This document shows positions 1 to 6,420 of a DNA stretch of 32,571 bases, piece by piece. A program made the position numbers and the translations under genes. A model generated the notes under the pieces. The model did no database searches, was not told the DNA's origin, and saw nothing but the letters and a program-made list of their open reading frames with translations. Origin of the DNA: an uncultured Eubacteriales bacterium (GTDB lineage Bacteria; Bacillota_I; Bacilli_A; RF39; UBA660); NCBI GenBank assembly GCA_900320505.1, contig ONSL01000009.1, positions 1 through 32,571 on the forward strand. Direction: 5' to 3'. Every line of letters starts with the position of its first letter. Within the stretch, counting starts at the first letter, position 1.

Positions 1-156
1 AACTACTAATTCATTATTTCTTATTTGCAATACTTCTATTTTTTCTCCTAATGCTTCAGATAGTACTGCTTATAATATATCTTTATTCTTTATATTTAAA
101 AATATATTTTTAAATACTCTATCATTTCTTGCTGTTAAGAATTTCTTTTCTTTCAT
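1..156 (-). pseudogene. Broken 5' end of an Rpn/PD-(D/E)XK nuclease family transposase-like gene
   Basis: Reading leftwards from ATG 156-154, the frame gives a 28-residue peptide starting MKEKKFLTARNDRVFKNIF. It meets TAA at 70-72 and then stays open to the window edge (AVLSEALGEKIEVLQIRNNEL). The start resembles the N-terminus of the Rpn / PD-(D/E)XK transposase-associated nucleases, which typically begin with a short Lys-rich stretch, then NDxxFK and later NKDIL. The TAA falls directly after NKDIL, where a Lys codon (AAA/AAG) is common in the family, so one substitution could have made it. A good Shine-Dalgarno, AGGAGGA, lies at 162-168. The rest is outside the window, so restart or readthrough cannot be assessed. 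The family assignment rests on recognition of the N-terminal pattern. Confidence 0.6.
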
Positions 157-250
157 ATAATCCTCCTCTTTTGTTATTCAACCACTTTCTATTCTCTAGT
201 TATAATTAAGTCATATCAAAAATCCTCCTTATTATATTATTCGAAAAAAA

Positions 251-311
251 TTTAAGAAAATTGCACTTTTTCTTAAAAAAAATAAAAAAATTGCATTTTT
301 ATGCAATTTTT
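251..311 (-). terminator. Tandem rho-independent terminator hairpins
   Basis: Two AT-rich hairpins lie just past the stop of the C39-like gene on the minus strand. The first has an 11-bp stem, 286-296 with 301-311 and a 4-nt loop. The second has a 10-bp stem, 251-260 with 268-277 and a 7-nt loop. Each is followed on the minus strand by a run of T. Together they insulate the gene from the broken nuclease gene to the left. Confidence 0.7.
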
Positions 312-316
312 AATAT

Positions 317-1600
317 TTATCTAACTATAACTGCCCTTTTTCCAACAGCATTATATAAGTTTTCAAGAGATGCTTTACTAATGGTCCATGTATATGATCC
401 GTCATCTCTCATCCAAGGATCTGTCAATAGCTCTTCACCTGTTTCTGCGTTGTATCCAGTAAGAAGCATTGCACTCATATTGTTAGGTGCTCCTTCTACC
501 CATTCTCTTGGTGTTGATAAACCACTTGTTAGATATATTATAACTGGATTACCATTAACGACTTCATTATTTAAAACATCTAAACTCTTATCAGTACCAT
601 TAATTATATTTTGGTTTCCAGAATAAGATTTTGCAAATTTAACAAGAGGATATGGTGATATGTAGTGTGGAACGTTTGTTGGGTCAAGTCCATATATATC
701 ATAACTAAAGCCTTGATTTGGATTAACACTCTTAGGAATAGCATCACTTATATCTTTTAACGTATTAGATGTATTATAGCCTTTATATTGTAAAGCCATA
801 AGAAGTGATGCTGGAATTGAGCCATTATAAATACCACTCTTATTAGAACTTATATATGAAACATTAATAACTTTCCAACTGTTATTCATTGAAACTAAAT
901 TATTTGTATTAGTAACATTTTGAGCATTTGCAAGTGAATCAATATATGCATCAGCACTATCAAGAACTTGAGTATATTTTTGTACAACATCAGTTTGTTT
1001 AATATTTAGTAAACTTGTTCTTATATTGTTTACTTCCTCTTTTGTTAAATAATCTTTGAATGTCGTCTTCGTATTATCAGCATATATATTAAGAATAGAT
1101 GCATCTATATTATCAAGGTCTCTTCTTTGTCTTTTCATACTACTTATTATGTCTTCAACTTCTTTTTTATAATTACCTGAAAGAGATGAATATTTGCTTT
1201 CAAGACTATCAATCTTTTGAGATGTGACAGAAGATGACATAACCTTATTCTTATAAATACTTTTTATTTCATTTTTAAATTTTTCATATTTTTCATAGTC
1301 ATTAATAATCTTGTTCATTTTCTTTTTTGATTTACTATATTTCGAATTAACACTATTGATATTGCTTTTTAATTCTTTAAGCTCTTTACTAGTTAAATTT
1401 TTTGATGCTTCTCCATCATCAAAGTAATTATTGTATTTTTTTAAAACACTTTGATATTTTTTATATTCAAGCATGTCATTATTATAGTCTGTATAAGAAA
1501 AGTATCCAATAGTTACAAATGCAAAAAGAAGTATAAGAGTAAATACAATTCTTATCTTATTTTTCTTTAATCTTTCTTTTATTAAAACATTACTATCCAT
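317..1600 (-). CDS. Membrane-anchored coiled-coil protein with an inactivated C39-like peptidase domain
   Basis: 427 residues. A short Lys-rich cytoplasmic start is followed by one membrane helix (about 18-36), a long Lys/Ser/Asp-rich helical region likely to be coiled coil (45-225), and a C-terminal domain (about 245-427) that reads like the papain-fold C39-like family (peptidase_C39_2). In that family a Gly-Cys-x-x-x-Ser motif gives the nucleophile, a Gly-His motif the base and an Asp-Pro motif the third residue. Here the nucleophile site is S261 (NGSIPASLLMAL, codon TCA), the His site is S376 (NNMSAMLLTGY, codon AGT), and D394 (TDPW) is kept. TCA is two changes away from either Cys codon. 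I infer an extracytoplasmic binding protein rather than a protease. A TATAAT lies at 1624-1619 and a purine-rich RBS precedes the ATG. Fold assignment is moderate confidence; the start is secure. Confidence 0.7.
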   Translation of the reverse strand: MDSNVLIKERLKKNKIRIVFTLILLFAFVTIGYFSYTDYNNDMLEYKKYQSVLKKYNNYFDDGEASKNLTSKELKELKSNINSVNSKYSKSKKKMNKIINDYEKYEKFKNEIKSIYKNKVMSSSVTSQKIDSLESKYSSLSGNYKKEVEDIISSMKRQRRDLDNIDASILNIYADNTKTTFKDYLTKEEVNNIRTSLLNIKQTDVVQKYTQVLDSADAYIDSLANAQNVTNTNNLVSMNNSWKVINVSYISSNKSGIYNGSIPASLLMALQYKGYNTSNTLKDISDAIPKSVNPNQGFSYDIYGLDPTNVPHYISPYPLVKFAKSYSGNQNIINGTDKSLDVLNNEVVNGNPVIIYLTSGLSTPREWVEGAPNNMSAMLLTGYNAETGEELLTDPWMRDDGSYTWTISKASLENLYNAVGKRAVIVR

Positions 1601-1672
1601 ACTTTTCCTACCTTACCTATTATAAGTATAACATACATTTTTAAAAATAATTATTAAAATTTAAATAAAATG

Positions 1673-3517
1673 TCAAATTATCTCGATTACTTCGCTTTGC
1701 TTTACATTCTCTTTAAAGATGCCCTTTAGTTTTTCCTTTATATCATCTTTACTAAATGGTTTTGACAAATAATCTGTAAAGCCTTTATCTTTATATATTT
1801 TGTCAGCACCTGCAACTGCATCTGCTGTTAGTGCAATTACTGGAGTGTTAAATGATGGATTTTTCTTTAATTCTTGTAATGTAGTTTCTCCAGACATTAC
1901 TGGCATCATGATATCCATTAATATTAAATCATAATGTTTATTTTTTGCTTTTTCTATTGCATCTTTTCCATTAGATGCTTCGTCTATATTAAAATGAAAT
2001 TCTTCAAGTGCTCTTTCTGCAACTTTTAAATTTAGTTTGTTATCGTCAACTATTAATATATTTTTATTTCCAAAATTATATGTTTCTTCTCTTTTTATAG
2101 ACTGAATATTTGGACTTTCTAATGTATTTATTTTTTGAGGTAAATGAACCATAAAAATAGATCCCTTACCATATTCACTTTGCACATTTATTTTGCCACC
2201 CATAAGTTCTACTAGTTGTTTTGTAATAGCAAGTCCAAGTCCTGTTCCTTCTACTGTTGTATTTCTTTCTACATCTAATCTGTCAAATTTTGTAAATAGT
2301 CTATTTATGTTTTCAGCCTTTATTCCACGGCCTGTATCAGAAACTGTGATTAATAAATTAGAAATATCTCCTTTATTTATACATTTGCAAGTAAGAGTAA
2401 TTTCACCTTTTTCAGTATATTTAATTGCATTGGTAAGTAAATTATTTACAATCTCTTTAACCTTTCCCTTATCACCTATTAATTCATATGGAATATCTTC
2501 TGCCATATTTACTTTGAAATTTACTAACTTTTCGCCAAGTCTAGTTGAATCAATTCTAGCAAGTGTTGTAATTTCTTCTTTAAAATTGTATGGTGCTTCA
2601 ACTACTTCCATCTTATTTGTTTCAATCTTTGATATATCAAGTATGTTTCCAACTATTTCAAGAAGTGTCTTTGATGCATCAAGAATATATCCAGCATCTT
2701 CCTTTACAACTGGTGATGCTCCTTCAAGGTTATCATTAATATCTTCAGAGAATCCTACTATTGCATTTAAAGGTGTTCTAATTTCATGAGACATAGATGA
2801 CAAAAAGTCACTTTTTGCACGGTTAGCTTTTTCTGCTGTGTTTTTAGCAAGTTCAAGTTCATTTATCATTTTAATATCAGGATTCTCAATAGTATGATAC
2901 ATAACTAAAAAGTAAAATGAAAATATAAATGTTTCTGTTATAATTTCTGGATAATATGTTCTCAATAGCAATCCAAATACAAACATTATAAGCAATACTA
3001 TATTTGGAATTAATTTTTTTAGTCTAAAGTTACCTTTAAATGCATAGCATATACATGCAATAAGCATTATTGGAACATATACAACCACTTCAACCATTGC
3101 AGCATAATAAGCTGGTCCTCCAACATCAATTGTCTCTCCTTTTATAATTGTATCCATTGGAAGAAGAAATATAAAGAATACAACAATCAATGTAAAAATC
3201 AAAAATATAAGTTTTAATTTTTTTAAAATTTTCTCATCAAGTTCAACCAATTCAAGAGAATAAATTAACATATAAAAAATCATGATATCCATCATTACTA
3301 AATAAAATGATTGCATAACACCGGTTATATATAAATTACCAACTTTCATTGCATAAACATACCCAAGTATACCTAAAAATGAATATAATGTATTAAATAC
3401 AATTAATCTAGAATAAATTTTTGTTTCTTCATTAACAACATTTCTTTTTGAAAAATATAAAATATCCAAAAAAATAGCGATTATAAAAGCTGCTCCTGGA
3501 AGCCAAATACCATTCAT
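1673..3517 (-). CDS. Membrane hybrid sensor histidine kinase with C-terminal receiver domain
   Basis: 614 residues. The N-terminal 210 residues contain about six to seven hydrophobic helices, forming a membrane sensor I cannot assign to a named family. A short linker leads to HisKA, with the HEIRTP box and phospho-acceptor H244. The HATPase_c domain follows, with an N box (NNLLTNAIKYTEKG, about 358-371), G1 (DTGRGI, 394-399) and G2 (EGTGLGLA, 423-430). A complete receiver domain follows (about 486-598) with DD 491-492, phospho-acceptor D535 (LILMD) and K586. Such hybrid kinases pass phosphate from H244 to D535 and then to a separate HPt domain; a plausible HPt protein lies at 5044-5799. TATAAT lies at 3548-3543, just past the terminator of the upstream acyltransferase gene. 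No DNA-binding domain is present. Confidence 0.93.
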   Translation of the reverse strand: MNGIWLPGAAFIIAIFLDILYFSKRNVVNEETKIYSRLIVFNTLYSFLGILGYVYAMKVGNLYITGVMQSFYLVMMDIMIFYMLIYSLELVELDEKILKKLKLIFLIFTLIVVFFIFLLPMDTIIKGETIDVGGPAYYAAMVEVVVYVPIMLIACICYAFKGNFRLKKLIPNIVLLIMFVFGLLLRTYYPEIITETFIFSFYFLVMYHTIENPDIKMINELELAKNTAEKANRAKSDFLSSMSHEIRTPLNAIVGFSEDINDNLEGASPVVKEDAGYILDASKTLLEIVGNILDISKIETNKMEVVEAPYNFKEEITTLARIDSTRLGEKLVNFKVNMAEDIPYELIGDKGKVKEIVNNLLTNAIKYTEKGEITLTCKCINKGDISNLLITVSDTGRGIKAENINRLFTKFDRLDVERNTTVEGTGLGLAITKQLVELMGGKINVQSEYGKGSIFMVHLPQKINTLESPNIQSIKREETYNFGNKNILIVDDNKLNLKVAERALEEFHFNIDEASNGKDAIEKAKNKHYDLILMDIMMPVMSGETTLQELKKNPSFNTPVIALTADAVAGADKIYKDKGFTDYLSKPFSKDDIKEKLKGIFKENVKQSEVIEII

Positions 3518-3550
3518 AACCCCAACTCCTATCCTAAATTTAATTATAAC

Positions 3551-3582
3551 AAAAACAAGACTTAATATAAAGTCTTGTTTTT
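3551..3582 (-). terminator. Rho-independent terminator containing the acyltransferase stop codon
   Basis: A perfect 13-bp stem, 3551-3563 with 3570-3582, has a 6-nt loop and ends in TTTTT on the minus strand. The TAA of the acyltransferase (3562-3564) spans the stem-loop border. The candidate -10 of the kinase gene (3548-3543) starts 2 nt beyond the hairpin. Confidence 0.85.
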
Positions 3583-4572
3583 AACTTTTTCTAAAGTTTT
3601 GTAAACATTCTCTGGAGCATTCCTGTCAAAAAATCTAGATCCTTCAATAACATCTTCTGTATAATCATTAGTAGTTTCACTCATAATATCATCAATAAAT
3701 GCCCTTAAATTTTCTTCTGGAGTTCCCATTATTATTCTTTCTTCAATTCTATTCCTAATGTCAAATATCATTTCACCCTTTAGAGTGTTAATTTTTTCTT
3801 TTAATTCATCTGTTATATCTTGTACATCAGATAAAGATGCACCACTAACATCCATTGGCTCTCCAATATTTACAGAATATTTTTTTCCATCTCTTATAAC
3901 ACCAATTGGTACAATTAACGCATTACTTCTAATAGCCATTCTTGCAGTACCTGTAAAAAGTGGTTGTGTAAGTTTTGGAGTTATATTCCATGCTCCTTCT
4001 GGATATATTAAAATGTTGTCATGAGCATCAAGCCTTTTTATGCATGTTTCTTCGCATATATGTCTATCTTCTTTTATTTCTTTAATAAGTTCATAGTCTT
4101 TTTCCGGAATTTTCTCTCCATTTTTTAGTTTCTTCATATTATCTAATTCTTGATAGCCAGTATCAGTACAAACTCTTCCAAGCATATGTTCTAGAAAGAA
4201 ACCATCAAAATCAATAAGTGTTCTATATGTTTTTCCAGGATCTCCCATTACTGCATATACCTGTTCATTGATAGCTTCCATACAACTTTCAGCATCATAT
4301 CTTCCAACATGACTTGCTGCATAGATTTTTCCTCTATCTATATTTTTATAGTCTCCTCTTTTATCTCCATAAATATTAAGTTCTCTTCCAACCATTTTTC
4401 TATCTATTTTTAATAATAAGCTTGTTAATGAATATATTTTTTTCTTTGCTGCACTTGATTTTAGTGGAATGTTATTATCATATAAATATTTTCTATACAT
4501 TCTATAATAATGGTTTAAATCTTCCATATTCATAGTATATCTTGTTAATAAGCATTTCTTTTTAAAATCCAT
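3562..4572 (-). CDS. PlsC-like lysophospholipid acyltransferase family protein
   Basis: 336 residues. The 1-acylglycerol-phosphate acyltransferase fold is shown by the H-x4-D motif (HVGRYD, H88 and D93) and the block III motif YPEG (190-193), followed by a conserved-looking TGTARMAIRSNALIVPIGV segment (208-225). Enzymes of this class transfer an acyl chain from acyl-ACP, acyl-CoA or acyl-phosphate to a lysophospholipid or another hydroxyl acceptor at the inner face of the membrane. There is no obvious membrane helix; the first 80 residues are basic and amphipathic. It is longer than a minimal PlsC (about 240), with about 70 extra C-terminal residues. The exact substrate cannot be read from sequence. 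It has its own extended -10 (TGATATAAT, 4610-4602) and an unusual run of seven G between that promoter and the ATG, which may serve as the RBS. An internal ATG at codon 14 is a less likely start. Confidence 0.85.
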   Translation of the reverse strand: MDFKKKCLLTRYTMNMEDLNHYYRMYRKYLYDNNIPLKSSAAKKKIYSLTSLLLKIDRKMVGRELNIYGDKRGDYKNIDRGKIYAASHVGRYDAESCMEAINEQVYAVMGDPGKTYRTLIDFDGFFLEHMLGRVCTDTGYQELDNMKKLKNGEKIPEKDYELIKEIKEDRHICEETCIKRLDAHDNILIYPEGAWNITPKLTQPLFTGTARMAIRSNALIVPIGVIRDGKKYSVNIGEPMDVSGASLSDVQDITDELKEKINTLKGEMIFDIRNRIEERIIMGTPEENLRAFIDDIMSETTNDYTEDVIEGSRFFDRNAPENVYKTLEKVKNKTLY

Positions 4573-4601
4573 ATAAATACCCCCCCAGGTAAATTTAGCA
4601 T

Positions 4602-4610
4602 ATTATATCA
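4602..4610 (-). promoter_or_regulatory. Extended -10 promoter of the acyltransferase gene
   Basis: The minus strand reads TGATATAAT, a TGN-TATAAT extended -10, 30 nt upstream of the acyltransferase ATG. An identical TGATATAAT lies at 6411-6403 upstream of the gene at 5860-6372. A -35 is not evident, as expected for extended -10 promoters. Between it and the ATG lies a G7 run (C7 on the plus strand, 4580-4586). Confidence 0.6.
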
Positions 4611-4631
4611 CTTTTAAAAAATTATTTCAAA

Positions 4632-5042
4632 TTATTTCTTACACTCTTTGATTTCAAATCTTGTTGCAGAAAGAGTTTTCTTATCAACTATTAAATCTAT
4701 ACTAACCATTTTACCTTTCTTTATATCAGGAAGTACTGAAACTTCATCATACATTTTTTTTCCTTTATCACTATAAAAAACAAATCTAACTTTTTCACTT
4801 TTAAAGTCATTTTTACTGTCATTTTTAACGTACATAGTTATGTGATTTAGTGTATCTGTACTATATGGATTAACATCTGTAATTGACAATCCTTTATATG
4901 ATATATCATCTGTAATAGTTGTTTCTTTTTTTGAGTTCTTCTTACTATTACTATTTTGTACTACTTTAAGTACAATGCATGCAACTACAAGTATTACAAT
5001 CAATATAATTAAGTAAATATTCTTTTTATTCTTATTTTTCAT
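4632..5042 (-). CDS. Small membrane-anchored FxLYD-like protein
   Basis: 136 residues. A Lys/Asn-rich start is followed by one membrane helix (about 9-27), a Lys/Ser linker, then an extracytoplasmic beta-rich domain (about 48-136). The pattern of a hydrophobic strand, a strand ending in VKND, a VRFVFYSDKGK strand and a late phi-E-phi strand resembles FxLYD-type immunoglobulin-like domains of Gram-positive surface proteins. No lipobox Cys is visible. It starts 1 nt after the stop of the HPt-receiver gene, so the two are almost certainly co-transcribed and probably translationally coupled. A role in sensing or scaffolding for that phosphorelay is possible but is only inferred from position. Confidence 0.7.
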   Translation of the reverse strand: MKNKNKKNIYLIILIVILVVACIVLKVVQNSNSKKNSKKETTITDDISYKGLSITDVNPYSTDTLNHITMYVKNDSKNDFKSEKVRFVFYSDKGKKMYDEVSVLPDIKKGKMVSIDLIVDKKTLSATRFEIKECKK

Positions 5043-5043
5043 A

Positions 5044-5799
5044 TTAAACTCCTTCTACTATCTCTTTAATTACTTTTTCATTAAATGGCTTTAAAATGAA
5101 GTTTCTAATAGGATACTCTTTAGCTTTATTTAAGACATCATCTGATCCAACACCAGTAATTACTGTAACTGGAATTTTGTCAAATAAATTATTATTCTTA
5201 AAATATTCAAGAACTTCCAGTCCATTTACTCCAGGCATATTTAAATCTAGTAGCATCATTCTAATATTATAATCATGATTATTAATAATATTAATACATT
5301 CTTCTCCATTTGATGCCATAACGACATTATATTTTTTGTTAAAAATGTTATCAATAAACTTTTTTATTACATTAGAATCATCTACAACCAAGATAACATC
5401 ATTTGTCTTGCCTACATCAAACTCTTCTTTTGACACACTGCTATCTACTCCTAAATATTTTGATGCTATTGAAAGGCACCTTATAATTTCATCTTCAAAG
5501 GCATTAAAATTTTCAGAAACGTAATACATATTGTTTTCTTTTCCAGCATTTTCATTTAATAGAGCCATATCAGCAAGAGTATTAAAGCCAAAATATCTTG
5601 CATCGCTTTTAATAGAATGAGCATATATTGCATAATTTTGCATATCAGATATTTCCTTACTCTTTCTTAACTCATCAAGTGTTTCTGGCACTTCTTTTAT
5701 AAATTCCTTTAACGTATCATTGTAAGTGTCAATATCTCCAAATAATTCTAAAGCTTTATCAACATCAACACCATTTTCTTTTAGATAATTTACATTCAT
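5044..5799 (-). CDS. HPt-receiver phosphorelay protein
   Basis: 251 residues, apparently cytoplasmic. The N-terminal half (about 1-115) is a helical HPt-like module with the candidate phospho-acceptor H61 in a YAHSIKSDARYFG motif, the usual HxxKGxxxxxG pattern with Ser-Asp replacing part of it. The C-terminal half (about 134-251) is a receiver domain with acidic pocket D140/D141, phospho-acceptor D185 (MMLLD), T215 and K237. There is no output domain. It could accept phosphate from the hybrid kinase at 1673-3517 through H61 and act through D185 by protein contact. It is the first gene of a unit with the FxLYD-like protein, driven by a well-formed promoter at 5848-5820. HPt-REC order is less common than REC-HPt. 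Confidence 0.85.
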   Translation of the reverse strand: MNVNYLKENGVDVDKALELFGDIDTYNDTLKEFIKEVPETLDELRKSKEISDMQNYAIYAHSIKSDARYFGFNTLADMALLNENAGKENNMYYVSENFNAFEDEIIRCLSIASKYLGVDSSVSKEEFDVGKTNDVILVVDDSNVIKKFIDNIFNKKYNVVMASNGEECINIINNHDYNIRMMLLDLNMPGVNGLEVLEYFKNNNLFDKIPVTVITGVGSDDVLNKAKEYPIRNFILKPFNEKVIKEIVEGV

Positions 5800-5819
5800 A
5801 TAATCACTATCCTAGTAAA

Positions 5820-5848
5820 AGTATAGCATTTTAATAAAAATTATACAA
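5820..5848 (-). promoter_or_regulatory. SigA-type promoter of the HPt-receiver gene
   Basis: On the minus strand, TTGTAT (5848-5843) is followed after exactly 17 nt by TATACT (5825-5820). This lies 20 nt upstream of the ATG at 5799, directly after the terminator of the gene at 5860-6372. Confidence 0.6.
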
Positions 5849-5852
5849 TAAA

Positions 5853-5877
5853 AAAGCTCCTATTTTCTAGGAACTTT
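5853..5877 (-). terminator. Rho-independent terminator containing a TAG stop
   Basis: A 10-bp stem with one mismatch, 5853-5862 with 5868-5877, has a 5-nt loop and is followed on the minus strand by a T run. The TAG of the gene at 5860-6372 (5862-5860) is inside the stem. Confidence 0.75.
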
Positions 5878-6372
5878 CTCAAGATTTTTTATTTTATTAG
5901 CATCAACTGATAATTCAGTTTCTCTAAATTGAGGCTTAAGTATTAATTTTATTTCTCCTTCAGAGTTTTCTGGAACATCAAGTGAAGTAACCATCTCATC
6001 CATAGGAAAGTTTTCTTTTGTAATCTCTTTTAAAACAATATCATCAGATGATACCCATTTATGCTTTTTTTGCATTATTGCACACTGATAGTATCTTTTT
6101 ATTTCTTCTTTTGTTGTAAATGGATTGATCTCCTCTGAAAAATATCCAGGTGCTGCATTAAACAGTCTATATTTTTCCTTATTTTGTGGTTTATATATTA
6201 TAAATGTGTCATGATTCTCATCACTTTTATCTACATATAAAGTAGGATTATAATTATGTTCCTTTAACCACATATAAGCAATTGTATTATTACAATAACC
6301 AAGTCCTACTTTTTCAGCAGCCTGTAAGTATTTAAGTAACTCACGTGGCTTTTTTATATCCTCATATTTCAT
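5860..6372 (-). CDS. Unknown protein with a transglutaminase/papain-like Cys-His-Asn pattern
   Basis: 170 residues with no signal or membrane helix, so cytoplasmic. I do not recognise a named family. The N-terminal 75 residues have a Cys preceded by Gly at the start of a helix (GLGYC, C27), then a strand ending in His (NHDTFIIY, H54), then an aromatic strand with Asn (YRLFNAA, N72). This order and spacing are those of small transglutaminase-like or papain-like folds. The rest (about 80-170) has mixed helix and strand with a basic C-terminus. It has an extended -10 (6411-6403), a GAGGGGG RBS and its own terminator, so it is probably monocistronic. The enzymatic suggestion is inference; it could equally be a non-catalytic protein. 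Confidence 0.6.
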   Translation of the reverse strand: MKYEDIKKPRELLKYLQAAEKVGLGYCNNTIAYMWLKEHNYNPTLYVDKSDENHDTFIIYKPQNKEKYRLFNAAPGYFSEEINPFTTKEEIKRYYQCAIMQKKHKWVSSDDIVLKEITKENFPMDEMVTSLDVPENSEGEIKLILKPQFRETELSVDANKIKNLEKVPRK

Positions 6373-6420
6373 AAATTTAACCCCCTCTTTAAAGACTTGC
6401 TAATTATATCACAAATCTTA

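Noticed and set aside
2193-2789. 198-codon plus-strand frame inside the hybrid kinase gene
   Set aside because: It is antisense to conserved HisKA/HATPase motifs, which are unmistakable on the minus strand; no RBS.
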